From Amycolatopsis marina (GTDB lineage Bacteria; Actinomycetota; Actinomycetes; Mycobacteriales; Pseudonocardiaceae): a stretch of DNA of 64,000 nucleotides. Positions within the stretch are counted from its first letter, which is position 1; the number at the start of each line of letters is the position of its first letter. The stretch lies in NCBI RefSeq assembly GCF_900111885.1, contig NZ_FOKG01000001.1:682001-746000 (forward strand), given 5' to 3'. Shown piece after piece: positions 41,035-50,006 of this stretch. The translations under genes were made by a program, and so were the position numbers. The notes under the pieces are model-generated. The model ran no database searches, was not told where the DNA came from, and saw nothing but the letters and a program-made list of their open reading frames with translations.

Positions 41035-41871
41035 ATGAGTGTGACGGACCTCCTGGCCTCCCGGATCCCCAAACTTGCCGAGCACCGTGACCGCGACATC
41101 GTCGCCGTGGTGAAACTGCACGGGGTGATCACCCCGCAGCAGTCCCCGCTGGGGCGCGGGTCGATCAATCTCTCCACCGTGGAGTCGGCGTTGACCAGGG
41201 CGTTCGAGCACGATCGGCTGCAGGCCGTCGCGCTGCAGATCAACTCGCCCGGTGGCGCGCCGACACAGTCCGGCCTCGTCGCCGAGCGCATCCGCCAGCT
41301 CGCGGACAAGCGGGGCGTTCCGGTCCTCGCGTTCGCCGAGGACGTCGCCGCGTCCGGTGGCTACTGGCTGGCCTGCGCGGCCGACGAGATCTACGCCCAC
41401 CGCACGTCGCTGGTCGGTTCGATCGGAGTGATCAGCGGCGGATTCGGCTTCACCGGCCTGCTCGAGCGGTTCGGGGTCGAGCGCAGGCTGTACACGGCTG
41501 GGGAGAACAAGTCGCGGCTCGACCCGTTCAGCCCGGAGAAGCCGGAGGACGTCGAGTGGCTCGGCAAGCTGCACACCCAGCTGCACGACCTGTTCGTCGA
41601 CTGGGTCAAGGAGCGCAGGGGTGACCGCCTCACCGATGGCGAGGACCTGTTCACCGGTGACGTCTGGCTCGGCGCGAAGGCCGTGGAGCTGGGCCTGATC
41701 GACGGGGTGGGCAACCTGCGCGAGGTGCTGGCCGAGCGTTACCCGGACGCCACGATCTCCGTCGCCGAGCCGAAGCGGCCCCTGCTCGCCCGGCTCGGGG
41801 TCGGCGCGCCAGCCGCGGCACTGCTCGACGCGGTGCAGACCAAGGCGACCTGGGCGCGGTTCGGGCTCTAG
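41035..41871 (+). CDS. S49 family signal-peptide peptidase (SppA-like)
   Basis: 278-aa protease of the short SppA type (single catalytic domain). The catalytic Ser lies in AEDVAASGGYWLACAADEIY and the Lys in ENKSRLDPFSPE; substrate-groove INSPGGAPTQSG is also present. ATG 41035. No N-terminal helix is clear, so it may be soluble or membrane-peripheral. It interrupts a LytS-LytTR pair; the neighbours may share regulation, but no functional link is known. Confidence 0.88.
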   Translation: MSVTDLLASRIPKLAEHRDRDIVAVVKLHGVITPQQSPLGRGSINLSTVESALTRAFEHDRLQAVALQINSPGGAPTQSGLVAERIRQLADKRGVPVLAFAEDVAASGGYWLACAADEIYAHRTSLVGSIGVISGGFGFTGLLERFGVERRLYTAGENKSRLDPFSPEKPEDVEWLGKLHTQLHDLFVDWVKERRGDRLTDGEDLFTGDVWLGAKAVELGLIDGVGNLREVLAERYPDATISVAEPKRPLLARLGVGAPAAALLDAVQTKATWARFGL

Positions 41872-41947
41872 TGGTTACTTCCTGTCCCCAATCACGGCGC
41901 CGGTTCGCCCGCTCGCGGTGTGGACATTGCGGCCTGCACCCGGCAGG

Positions 41948-42778
41948 ATGCTTGTCACTGTGAGTGCTCATGATGACACCCGAAAGCTGCTGGTCCTTGC
42001 CGTGGACGACGAGCTTCCGGGGCTGAACCAGCTCAAGCACTGCCTGGACGAGAATCCGCACATCGGGCGGGTGATCCCGGCAGTGGACGCCTCGGAGGCG
42101 CTGCGCCTGCTCGGCACAGGGGACGAGGAGATCCGCGTTCGCAAGGAACGAGGTCTGCCTCCGGTCGACGCCGTCTTCGCCGACCTCGACATGCCGGGAC
42201 TGTCCGGCATGGAGATGTCGCGTGTGTTCGCGTCGCTCAACCCCGCGCCCGTGCTGGTGTTCGTCACCGGTCACGCGGAGGAGGCGGTCAACGCCTTCGA
42301 TCTCGGCGCGGTGGACTACGTACTCAAGCCGTGCAGGCAGGATCGGCTGGACAAGGCCGTCGGCCGGGTGCTGCAGAAGATGCAGGCCGCGCCGGTCCGT
42401 GAACTCGTGCCGGGTGGGGAGCCCGCGCGCGGCGACGAGGAAGTGATTCCCGTCGAGCTCGCCGGGACCACCAAGCTGATTCCGCGTTCATCGGTTCGCT
42501 GGGTGGAAGCGCAGGGTGACTACGCCAGGCTCTACACCAACGAGGGCAGCCACCTGGTGCGGATTCCCCTCGCCCAGCTGGAGGAACGCTGGGAGCAGGC
42601 CGGCTTCGTCCGCATCCACCGCTCGTTCCTGGTGGCGCTGTCGCTGATCACCGAACTCCGGATGGGGCAGGGCGGCTACCAGGTGGTGATCGGCAACGAG
42701 GAGAAGGTGCTCCCCGTGAGCAGGCGGCACACCCGCGAACTGAAGGACAAGCTGGTCGGCTCGTCTCGGGGTGGCTAG
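41948..42778 (+). CDS. LytTR-type response regulator
   Basis: 276 aa. Receiver domain (about residues 12-130): LVLAVDDELPGLNQLKHCLD, phospho-Asp in AVFADLDMPGLSGMEMS, VLVFVTGHAEEAVNAFDLGA and YVLKP. The LytTR DNA-binding domain (about 165-270) has LIPRSSVRWVEAQGDYARLY and RIHRSFLVALSLITEL. ATG 41948 or GTG 41960 start. With the kinase at 39633 it forms a pair that likely governs the nearby symporter and small membrane gene. Operator sites not located. Confidence 0.9.
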   Translation: MLVTVSAHDDTRKLLVLAVDDELPGLNQLKHCLDENPHIGRVIPAVDASEALRLLGTGDEEIRVRKERGLPPVDAVFADLDMPGLSGMEMSRVFASLNPAPVLVFVTGHAEEAVNAFDLGAVDYVLKPCRQDRLDKAVGRVLQKMQAAPVRELVPGGEPARGDEEVIPVELAGTTKLIPRSSVRWVEAQGDYARLYTNEGSHLVRIPLAQLEERWEQAGFVRIHRSFLVALSLITELRMGQGGYQVVIGNEEKVLPVSRRHTRELKDKLVGSSRGG

Positions 42779-42799
42779 TCCGGTGTTCGCCAGGGCGCC

Positions 42800-43291
42800 A
42801 TGAGCGAAGACATCTACCGCAACGTCGACGGAGTGCGTGAGCCCGATCCGACGCTGGGTAAGAACCTGAGCAGGCTGCCGGAGCCGCCGACGGAACAGCT
42901 CCCCGTCGTCCCCAGCGAGCCCGAGCCGCCACCGAAGGTGCGTCGCAAGAAGGTCGTGCTCGCCGACCCGCGCCAGCAGTCGCACACCCTGCGCGCGAGG
43001 GTCGAACTGGAGGAGCAGACGAGCTGGGGCGAGCTGCTGATCAAGGACCTGGTCAAGGCGCAGCTGCGGGCCGCGCTCTGGCTGGCCCTGCTCGTGGTGG
43101 TCGTGCTGGGTTCGCTGCCGCTGGCGTTCTTCTTCTCGCCTACGCTGGCCGGGGTCACGTTCGTCGGAGTTCCGGTCTCGTGGCTGTTGCTCGGGGTCGC
43201 ACCGTTTCCCCTGCTGTTCGGCGTCGGGCTGTGGTACAACCGGCTCGCCGAGCGCCACGAGCGCGATTTCGTCGACATGATCGAGAACTGA
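42800..43291 (+). CDS. Small membrane protein of symporter locus
   Basis: 163 aa; a Pro-rich cytoplasmic half (residues 1-85) precedes two helices (ALWLALLVVVVLGSLPLAFF, GVPVSWLLLGVAPFPLLFGV) and an acidic C-terminal end AERHERDFVDMIEN. DUF485-type small proteins usually accompany acetate permease ActP; this protein has the same position and layout but different sequence. 21 bases after the response regulator. Confidence 0.65.
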   Translation: MSEDIYRNVDGVREPDPTLGKNLSRLPEPPTEQLPVVPSEPEPPPKVRRKKVVLADPRQQSHTLRARVELEEQTSWGELLIKDLVKAQLRAALWLALLVVVVLGSLPLAFFFSPTLAGVTFVGVPVSWLLLGVAPFPLLFGVGLWYNRLAERHERDFVDMIEN

Positions 43292-43357
43292 CTCCGGGAC
43301 CCGGCCGGAAGCGGGTGTCCCCGCGGACCGGTCCGGCCCGGGCTAGCGAGGACGTAG

Positions 43358-45130
43358 TTGAACGTGTGGGCGTTGGTCAGCATGGCGCTGGTCGCCGCGA
43401 TGACCTTCTATCTCGGTCATCGCTCGTCCCGCTTTGCCAACACCACCCACGACTTCCTCGTCGCCCGGCGCACCGTGCGCTCCCGCCGCAACGCCGCTGC
43501 CATCTCCGGCGAGTACCTGTCCGCGGCCTCGTTCCTCGGGGTGGCAGGCATCATCCTCAAGGAGGGTGCCGACGCGCTGTGGTACCCGATCGGCTTCACC
43601 GCCGGTTACCTCGCGCTGATGTTGTTCGTGGCCGCGCCACTGCGGCGTTCGGGTGCGTACACCCTGCCCGACTTCCTCGAGGCCCGGCTGGGATCGCAGC
43701 GGCTGCGCACCGTCTCCACCTGGTTCGTCGTGGTGATCGGCATTCTCTACATGGTGCCCCAGTTGCAGGGTGCCGGCCTCGCGATGACCACCTTGATGCC
43801 CTCGGCTCCCGCCTGGTTCGGCGCGGCGGTGGTCACGGTGATCGTGACGCTCAACGTGCTCGCCGGCGGGATGCGAGCGATCACCGTCGTGCAGGCCTTC
43901 CAGTACTGGCTGAAGCTTTTCGCGATCGCGGTTCCCGCGTTCGTGCTGAGTGCCGTCTTCATCACCGGTGGCGGGACGGAGACGGCGGGCTCACTCGGTT
44001 CGCCGGACGCCCCGAACTTTCCGAACGAGACGACCGTTTCGGTGCAGACCGGCGTCTCGCTGCAGGTCAGGTCGGAGACCCCGGTGTGGGCGCCTGCCGG
44101 GGCACCGAACCAGATGGTGTGGCTGCCGGGGTACGAGTACGACATCGAAGCGGGCACGTCGCTGCGTTTTCCCGCGGGAGCGCCGGTTCCGGTCGTCGAG
44201 GCCGCCACCGCGGAGAACGCGAGTTGGCTGCGGCCGAGCGCCAGCGGAACCGAAGGGCTGCTCAGCACCTATTCGCTGATCCTCGCGACCTTCCTCGGCA
44301 CGATGGGCCTGCCGCACGTGCTCGTCCGGTTCTACACCAATCCGGACGGTAAGGCCGCGCGGCGCACCACGGTGCACGTACTTCTGCTGCTCGGGCTGTT
44401 CTACCTGTTTCCGACAATCCTCGGTGCACTGTCGCGAATGTACGTGCCGACCCTGCTGATGACCGAGCAGACGGACGCCGCGGTGCTGTTGCTGCCATCG
44501 GCCGTCCTACCGGGTGTCGGCGGGCAGATCCTCGGGGCGATCACCGCTGCCGGAGCGTTCGCGGCGTTCCTCGCCACGTCGTCCGGGCTGTTGGTGAGCG
44601 TGGCGGGCGTGGTGTCCACGGACGTGCTGCGCAAGGGTCGTGTCCGCGACTTCCGGCTAGCCGCGCTGCTGGTGGCGCTGGCGGCCTGCGCTACGGCCAT
44701 ACTGCTTCGGCCCTCGGACCTTTCGTTGAGTGTCGGCATGTCCTTCGCGCTGGCCGCCTCCACCTTCTGTCCGTTGCTGGTGCTCGGAATCTGGTGGCGC
44801 AAGCTCACCTGGGCCGGGGCCATGGCCGGGATCTGTGTCGGGGGCGGACTCGTGGTCGCCGCCCTGGCATCCAATGTGGTCAGTGGATACACCGGCGGCT
44901 GGGCGCCGTGGTTCCTGGAGCAGCCTGCCCTGTTCACCGTGCCGGCCGCCTTCCTGGTCACCATCATGGTCAGTCTCGGTACCGCGCGAAGCAGGCCGGA
45001 CGATCTGAACCTGGTGATGCTGCAGCTGCACGCACCGGACCCGCTCGGGTTCATGCGGGACCGCGCCGTCGCGCGCTTCGGCAAGGCCGAGGAACGCGTG
45101 CGCCTGGGCAAGGGCCGCCACCGCAAGTAG
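43358..45130 (+). CDS. Sodium:solute symporter (SSS, ActP/acetate-like)
   Basis: 590 aa with about 13 helices. SSS hallmarks: FLVARRTVRSRRNAAAISGE, YLSAASFLGVAGIILKEGAD, GGMRAITVVQAFQYWLKLFA and LSTYSLILATFLGTMGLPHV with the Na+ site serines and the LPHVL-RF motif. A long loop (about 200-310) is unusual. Start TTG 43358 or GTG 43364. It imports a small carboxylate such as acetate or propionate. It lies after a LytTR regulator that probably induces it, as BtsSR/YpdAB-type pairs do for pyruvate uptake. Confidence 0.85.
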   Translation: MNVWALVSMALVAAMTFYLGHRSSRFANTTHDFLVARRTVRSRRNAAAISGEYLSAASFLGVAGIILKEGADALWYPIGFTAGYLALMLFVAAPLRRSGAYTLPDFLEARLGSQRLRTVSTWFVVVIGILYMVPQLQGAGLAMTTLMPSAPAWFGAAVVTVIVTLNVLAGGMRAITVVQAFQYWLKLFAIAVPAFVLSAVFITGGGTETAGSLGSPDAPNFPNETTVSVQTGVSLQVRSETPVWAPAGAPNQMVWLPGYEYDIEAGTSLRFPAGAPVPVVEAATAENASWLRPSASGTEGLLSTYSLILATFLGTMGLPHVLVRFYTNPDGKAARRTTVHVLLLLGLFYLFPTILGALSRMYVPTLLMTEQTDAAVLLLPSAVLPGVGGQILGAITAAGAFAAFLATSSGLLVSVAGVVSTDVLRKGRVRDFRLAALLVALAACATAILLRPSDLSLSVGMSFALAASTFCPLLVLGIWWRKLTWAGAMAGICVGGGLVVAALASNVVSGYTGGWAPWFLEQPALFTVPAAFLVTIMVSLGTARSRPDDLNLVMLQLHAPDPLGFMRDRAVARFGKAEERVRLGKGRHRK

Positions 45131-45213
45131 CCCCTGACGGCAGCACGGGTCGTGCACTGCGGGTAGTTGGCGGTTGACAGACACAACGAAATGGAAGTCC
45201 GGCCCCGCGCCGG

Positions 45214-45233
45214 AGCCCCTCGGGCGGGCTTTT
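45214..45233 (+). terminator. Intrinsic terminator after symporter gene
   Basis: AGCCC-CTCGGGC-GGGCT followed by TTT, about 85 bases beyond the symporter stop. Short stem with a T tract. Confidence 0.65.
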
Positions 45234-45270
45234 ACACGCGGAAGACGGATGCACGTGCGACGATGGAGGC

Positions 45271-45621
45271 GTGGTGAACATTTCCGACGTGCCCATGGCC
45301 TCCGTGACCGACCTGCCCGCGGACCGCCTCTCGCTGCTCGACGTGCGTGAGCACGACGAGTGGGCCGCCGGGCACGCTCCCGAAGCTTTGCACATTCCCC
45401 TCCGTGACCTGCCCGCCCAGCTCGACGAGCTGGCGAAGCTGCCCGACGACCAGCCGCTCTACGTGATCTGCCGGACCGGAGGGCGGTCAGCGCAGGCTGC
45501 TGCCTGGCTCAACGCCAACGGCTGGGACGCCGTCAACGTGGCCGGTGGCATGAAGTCCTGGCACACCGAGGGCAGGCCCCTGGTCAGCGACCGCGAGGGC
45601 GCAGCCCCCGAGGTGCTGTAG
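45271..45621 (+). CDS. Rhodanese-like domain protein
   Basis: 116-aa single rhodanese domain. LLDVREHDEWAAGHAPEALH and the catalytic Cys in YVICRTGGRSAQAAAW mark a sulfur transferase. GTG 45271 (two GTGs in tandem; GGAGG close before). Substrate and acceptor unknown. The next gene begins close after. Confidence 0.92.
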   Translation: MVNISDVPMASVTDLPADRLSLLDVREHDEWAAGHAPEALHIPLRDLPAQLDELAKLPDDQPLYVICRTGGRSAQAAAWLNANGWDAVNVAGGMKSWHTEGRPLVSDREGAAPEVL

Positions 45622-45624
45622 CCG

Positions 45625-45831
45625 GTGGCGGTCCTCATGCGCTCTCTCGACGTCTGTCTGAGAACTCGGGTCCGCGGTCGAGTCGCCAGGGCTCTGACTT
45701 CCAGCGACCGTGCTGCTCTGTTGTTCGACGCCCTGCCGCCTCGACAGCGGGACTTCGTCGGCCGAGTTCGACACATCACCCTGATGACGCAATCCACCGT
45801 TCCCATGCGCTCTCTCAGAGACAAGGCCTAG
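45625..45831 (+). CDS. Doubtful small frame between rhodanese and DUF4328 genes
   Basis: 68 codons from GTG 45625, 3 bases after the rhodanese stop and 2 bases before the DUF4328 gene. No ribosome site or family is seen and codon third positions are less GC-biased than in neighbours. ATGCGCTCTCTC occurs at both ends of the frame, a short direct repeat. It could be a non-coding spacer. Confidence 0.2.
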   Translation: MAVLMRSLDVCLRTRVRGRVARALTSSDRAALLFDALPPRQRDFVGRVRHITLMTQSTVPMRSLRDKA

Positions 45832-45833
45832 CG

Positions 45834-46856
45834 ATGCAGCCCGGCCACCCGCAGTACCCGCCCATGCCGCCCGTACGGCAGGGCGGGGCCGTGCCGTACG
45901 GGCGGCAGCAGCATGCCGTGCATCCGGCACCGCAGCCCGCGCCGCAACGGCCGTCGCGGCCACGGGCCAGGGTGCGTTGGGTGGCGACGGTGCCCCCGGG
46001 AGCCCTGCCTCCGCGGCGTCAGGTGCGAGCCGAGCGCTACTCGGGACCTCCTGGCTACCCGGCGCCGCCGCGCTGGGGATTTCCCAACCTCGTGTGGCGC
46101 TCGCCGACGGCTGTGCCGGGCACCGCATCCGGTGCGGCACGCCCGATGCAGCGGCTGGTGTTGCTCGCGCGAAACGTGAGTGGCCTGCTCTGGATACTGG
46201 CCACGATCGCCCTGATCGCCGCCGGTGCCGAAGTGTGGCGCTACGTCCTACTGGTGCAGAGCAGGAACTCGGCGTTGAGCACCAGTGTGGTGGCGACATC
46301 CGACATGCTCGTGCTGATCGCGTCGATGCTGGCGTTCGTGCTGGGCACGTTCGGGCTGGCCGGGACCGTGTGGTGGCTGTTCGTCGCGCGAGCGGCGGCC
46401 GCGGAGGAATCCGGCGCCGAACCGGCCCGGCCCGCGTGGCAGGTGCTCCTCGGGACGGTCGTGCCCGGTCCCAACCTGGTGCTGGCCGGACCGATCCTGG
46501 CGGAACTCGAACACGCCGTTCTGCGCAGGCCGGTTGGCGAACGCCCCCGTCCGTCCCGGCTGGTGCTCGCGTGGTGGGGCGCCTGGGTGGCCAACGGGCT
46601 GCTGCTGGTGCTGATGGTCGTGTGGCGGACACGGGACGGCGTGCAGGCGCAGGCCGACGGGGTCCTGTTGAACACCCTCGTGGATCTCTCGGCCGTGGCG
46701 CTGACGGTGCTGACCGCGCTGGTCGTCGGCCGCTTCACCCGGCTGTTGGCGCCGATCGGCGAGTTGTCGGCAGGGCAGCGTCCGCCGCGCGTGCTGGATG
46801 TGACCGGGGCGCCCGCACCGCGGCGTCCCCGCCGCCCGGCGACCGCCGCCCGGTAG
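45834..46856 (+). CDS. DUF4328 domain membrane protein
   Basis: 340 aa. A Pro/Arg-rich cytoplasmic head (1-105) precedes a DUF4328-type block with four helices: SGLLWILATIALIAAGAEVW, LVLIASMLAFVLGTFGLAGT, RLVLAWWGAWVANGLLLVLM and TLVDLSAVALTVLTALVVGR. Family function unknown. ATG 45834. Convergent with a P450 gene. Confidence 0.82.
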   Translation: MQPGHPQYPPMPPVRQGGAVPYGRQQHAVHPAPQPAPQRPSRPRARVRWVATVPPGALPPRRQVRAERYSGPPGYPAPPRWGFPNLVWRSPTAVPGTASGAARPMQRLVLLARNVSGLLWILATIALIAAGAEVWRYVLLVQSRNSALSTSVVATSDMLVLIASMLAFVLGTFGLAGTVWWLFVARAAAAEESGAEPARPAWQVLLGTVVPGPNLVLAGPILAELEHAVLRRPVGERPRPSRLVLAWWGAWVANGLLLVLMVVWRTRDGVQAQADGVLLNTLVDLSAVALTVLTALVVGRFTRLLAPIGELSAGQRPPRVLDVTGAPAPRRPRRPATAAR

Positions 46857-46862
46857 ACCCGG

Positions 46863-48026
46863 TCAGGCGACCGGGAGCGTGCGCAGGCCGCGGATGACGA
46901 ACTCGGCCCTGCGCCCGGGTTCGTCCGCGGGGCGCAGGCCGGGCACGCGCCGGATCAGCGCACCGAGCGCCGCGGCGATCTCGATGCGCGCGAGCGGCGC
47001 GCCGACGCAGTAGTGGATGCCGCCGCCGAAGCCGAGGTGCGGATTGGGGTCGCGGCCGACATCGAGCGTGTCGGGATCGGCGAAGACCTCGGGGTCGCGG
47101 GCGGCCGCGCCGAGCAGGGCGGCGATCTTCTCGCCCTCGGCGACCTGGAAACCGGCGATCTCGACGTCCTTCGTGGCCGTTCGCTCGAACAACTGCAGCG
47201 GCGAGTCGAAGCGGATCAGCTCCTCCGTCGCCGTGGCGAGCAACCCGGGATCGGCCACCAGGCGATCCCACTGCGCGCGGTGTGCCAGCAGGGCGGCCAC
47301 ACCGTTGCCGATGACGTTCACCGTCGCTTCGTGACCCGCCATGAGCAGCAGCACCGCGGTGGCCACCACCTCGTCACCGGTGAGTTCGCTCGCCACCAGA
47401 TGACTGACCAGGTCGTCGCCGGGGTGGCGTGTCCTGTTGCCCGCCAGGTCCCGCAGATAGCCGGCGAACTCCCCGGCCGCGCGCTCGGCGGCGTCCCGCT
47501 GCTGCTCGGGCAGCCCGTACTCGTACATCTTCACGATGGCGTTGGACCAGGGGACCAGCAACGGGCGGTCGGCGGGCGGGACGTCCAGCAGTTCCGCGAT
47601 CACCTCGACCGGCAACGGCGCGGCCAGGTGTTCGAGCAGGTCGGCCTGCCCGTTCGCGGCGATGCGCTCGACGAGCGTGCCGACCATGCGGTCGGCCAGC
47701 GCTTCCACGGTCGGCCGCAGCCGCTCCACATGGCCGCGGGCGAAGGCCGAGGACACCAGCCTGCGCAGCCGGGTGTGCGCGGGCGGTTCGTTCTCCAGCA
47801 GGGAGTTGCGGTGCAGCAGGTTGAACGAGACGAACCGGTCGGCCGGCGTGGCGTCGGACCAGATCCGGCCGAGGCCGCGATGCCGCAGCACCGCGGAGGC
47901 CGCGTTATGGGACACGGCGACGGCGAGGCCGAGCCCTTCGTGCCGGTGCACCTCACCCTCGGCGCGCAACTGGGCGAACGCGGGGTAGGGGTCGGCGAGG
48001 AAGGCGGGATCGCGAGGGTCGAACAC
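46863..48026 (-). CDS. Cytochrome P450
   Basis: 387-aa soluble bacterial monooxygenase. I-helix oxygen motif LLMAGHEATVNVIGNG, K-helix EELIRFDSPLQLFERTA with the ExxR motif, and the heme-binding LGFGGGIHYCVGAPLAR with the Cys ligand. ATG 48026. No ferredoxin or reductase gene adjoins and no biosynthetic cluster is visible, so the substrate is unknown. The I-helix Glu-Ala-Thr is standard. Confidence 0.95.
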   Translation of the reverse strand: MFDPRDPAFLADPYPAFAQLRAEGEVHRHEGLGLAVAVSHNAASAVLRHRGLGRIWSDATPADRFVSFNLLHRNSLLENEPPAHTRLRRLVSSAFARGHVERLRPTVEALADRMVGTLVERIAANGQADLLEHLAAPLPVEVIAELLDVPPADRPLLVPWSNAIVKMYEYGLPEQQRDAAERAAGEFAGYLRDLAGNRTRHPGDDLVSHLVASELTGDEVVATAVLLLMAGHEATVNVIGNGVAALLAHRAQWDRLVADPGLLATATEELIRFDSPLQLFERTATKDVEIAGFQVAEGEKIAALLGAAARDPEVFADPDTLDVGRDPNPHLGFGGGIHYCVGAPLARIEIAAALGALIRRVPGLRPADEPGRRAEFVIRGLRTLPVA

Positions 48027-48065
48027 ACCTCGACCTTAGCCGCGGGGCCGCATCTCCACCCAGAA

Positions 48066-48090
48066 GTTCCCCAATGTGGCATTGGGGAAC
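48066..48090. repeat. Palindromic repeat CCCCAATGTGGCATTGGGG, copy 1
   Basis: GTTCCCCAATG-TGG-CATTGGGGAAC, 11-bp arms. It is followed 3 bases later by a second element whose core is its exact reverse complement. Between the P450 and the DUF5926 genes. Confidence 0.9.
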
Positions 48091-48093
48091 TTG

Positions 48094-48123
48094 GATGTCC
48101 CCAATGCCACATTGGGGGACATC
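48094..48123. repeat. Palindromic repeat, reverse-complement copy 2
   Basis: GATGTCCCCAATG-CCA-CATTGGGG-G-ACATC; the core CCCCAATGCCACATTGGGG (48099-48117) is the reverse complement of CCCCAATGTGGCATTGGGG at 48069-48087. One bulged base in the right arm. Confidence 0.9.
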
Positions 48124-48203
48124 TCCCCGCCCCCGGGTGCACCCATCTGCTGACCGGCTCGTCCGTTAGGTAGCGTCTGCCGGGACGTCAGCAAGGAGGC
48201 GAC

Positions 48204-49085
48204 ATGGGCAAGGGTGCGCGCAAGAAGGGTCCCAAGAAGGACTCGACGCGGAAGCCGAAGGTGCGCGATGTGTTCGTCGGGCAGCCGTTCGAGGGGCTCG
48301 CGGCCGAGCCGGAGCTGATCGCGCTGCGCGAGTTCGTCCCGTCGGCCACTGCTCGGCTGTCACTCAAGGACAGTCCGGACAGGACGGTGACACTGGGGAC
48401 CGTGCTGCCGATGGCCGCAGCCGGGTTCGTCCGCACGGACGGTGAGATCTTCGTCGGTATGCAGGTGCAGACGCGGTCCTCCGACATCAGTCGTGACCTC
48501 GGGCGTTCGCTGCTGTGGGCGCTGGAGGCCAAGGAGGGCGACGTCCTCTCGGTGCCGGACACCACCAGTCCGCCCGAGCCGGGAGAGCGGCTGCAGGACC
48601 TGCTCGTGGCCGACGCCGAGCTCGACATCCAGCTGCACAAGGACTTCTCCTGGTGGTTGCCGGAGGACGCCGACGCGACGGGCGACATCGCCATGTCGCT
48701 GGAGCGGGCCAACGCGGCGATCATGCCGACCGAGCGGATCGGCCCCGCCGCCTACTGGGTGGAGGCCGGGGACAAGGCGCACCTGCGCTGGGTCTGGCCC
48801 GAGCAGGAGAACGTGTTGCTCCAGGCGCTGGCCCGGCTTTCCGCAGCCGGGGAGATCGGCCTGGGTGAGGGATCCCGCTACGCCGGCTCCTTCCGCGCCC
48901 ATGGGCTGCTGGTTCCGGTGTGGGACCTCGACCCCGAGGCGCACGCGAGGGAGTGGGAGGAGCCCGCCCGCGAGCTCGGCGAGCGGCTAACGGCTGCGGT
49001 GAAGTCGCTGGACAGCGAACCGCTCAACGCGACCGAGCGTCGTGCGCGTGACGGCCTGGTCGGCCGCCAGCTCACCCTGCGGTGA
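48204..49085 (+). CDS. DUF5926 family protein
   Basis: 293 aa; GGAGG ribosome site before ATG 48204. A Lys-rich start MGKGARKKGPKKDSTRKPKV leads into VRDVFVGQPFEGLAAEPELI and a long mixed alpha/beta part (HKDFSWWLPEDADATGDIAM). It is a typical actinobacterial DUF5926 protein of unknown role, often found as a small conserved gene. The stop overlaps the next start (GTGA). Confidence 0.85.
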   Translation: MGKGARKKGPKKDSTRKPKVRDVFVGQPFEGLAAEPELIALREFVPSATARLSLKDSPDRTVTLGTVLPMAAAGFVRTDGEIFVGMQVQTRSSDISRDLGRSLLWALEAKEGDVLSVPDTTSPPEPGERLQDLLVADAELDIQLHKDFSWWLPEDADATGDIAMSLERANAAIMPTERIGPAAYWVEAGDKAHLRWVWPEQENVLLQALARLSAAGEIGLGEGSRYAGSFRAHGLLVPVWDLDPEAHAREWEEPARELGERLTAAVKSLDSEPLNATERRARDGLVGRQLTLR

Positions 49086-49435
49086 TCCTGCACATCTGTC
49101 CGCTGGCCGACTGGGCAGCCGTGCCGCGCGGTGGTGAGTATCGTGCCGCCTCGCTGGACGAAGTCGGGTTCATCCACTGTTCGGAGCGGGGCACGGTCCA
49201 CCTCCCCGCGGATCGGCTCTACGCCGGGCGAACCGACCTGCTGCTGTTGGAGATCGACCTGGCTCGGCTCGACGCCGAGGTGCGCTGGGAACCGGCCGAC
49301 CCGCCCGCACCGGGGATGCCGTGGTTCCCGCATCTCTACGGGCCGCTGCCGCACGCCGCGGTGGTCGCGACACATCCGTTCCCGCCCAGCTCGGACGGCT
49401 CCTTCCGGTTGCCGGAGGCGCTGGCGGCCGGCTGA
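49082..49435 (+). CDS. DUF952 family protein
   Basis: 117 aa from GTG 49082, overlapping the DUF5926 stop. ILHICPLADWAAVPRGGEYR and GFIHCSERGTVHLPADRLY match the DUF952 beginning (the GFIHCS motif), followed by LEIDLARLDAEVRWEP. The family is linked by structure to glutathione S-transferase-like or translation-associated folds; function is open. Confidence 0.9.
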   Translation: MILHICPLADWAAVPRGGEYRAASLDEVGFIHCSERGTVHLPADRLYAGRTDLLLLEIDLARLDAEVRWEPADPPAPGMPWFPHLYGPLPHAAVVATHPFPPSSDGSFRLPEALAAG

Positions 49436-49499
49436 GCAGACCGCGTTACCGTGACCGCAATCATGGCTCACCATGCTTGAGGATCAGAGGGGACAGGCG

Positions 49500-50006
49500 G
49501 TGCACGGCGAACTCACGGACTTCGGCGAGTTCGTGGAGGCCAGCCTTCCCGGTCTGCTGCGCTATGGGCACGCGCTGACCGGCAATCCGCACGACGCGGC
49601 CGACCTCGTGCAGACAGTGCTGGAGAAGATCGGCTCGCGCTGGACCCACGTGCAACGCAAGACCGGCGACCCGCTCGCCTACATCCGGCGGTCAATGGCC
49701 AACGCGCACATCAGCCGCTGGCGTCGAGTGCGCAGGGAAAGCCTGGTCGCGGACGTTCCGGAGACCCGACTGGTCACTCCGGCGGACCCGTTCGAGCACG
49801 AACCGCTGTGGCAGGCGTTACGCGCACTCCCGCCGAGGCAACGCGCGGTCATCGTGTTGCGTTATTACGAGGGACTGTCCGAGGCGGAAATCGCCGACTC
49901 ACTCGGCATCAGCACGGGGACCGTGAAGAGCCAGGCGAGCAAGGCGGTGGCCTCGTTGCGGACCAAGCTGTCGTCTTCCGACGAGCCAGGAGGGAGGGAA
50001 CCATGA
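49500..50006 (+). CDS. SigE-family RNA polymerase sigma factor
   Basis: 168 aa from GTG 49500 (AGAGGGGA at 7 bases) or ATG 49473. Region 2: FGEFVEASLPGLLRYGHALT, GNPHDAADLVQTVLEKIGSR; region 4: LRALPPRQRAVIVLRYYEGL, SEAEIADSLGISTGTVKSQA. The actinobacterial SigE family (not M. tuberculosis SigE) usually controls envelope functions. The stop overlaps the partner gene start as ATGA. Confidence 0.9.
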   Translation: MHGELTDFGEFVEASLPGLLRYGHALTGNPHDAADLVQTVLEKIGSRWTHVQRKTGDPLAYIRRSMANAHISRWRRVRRESLVADVPETRLVTPADPFEHEPLWQALRALPPRQRAVIVLRYYEGLSEAEIADSLGISTGTVKSQASKAVASLRTKLSSSDEPGGREP

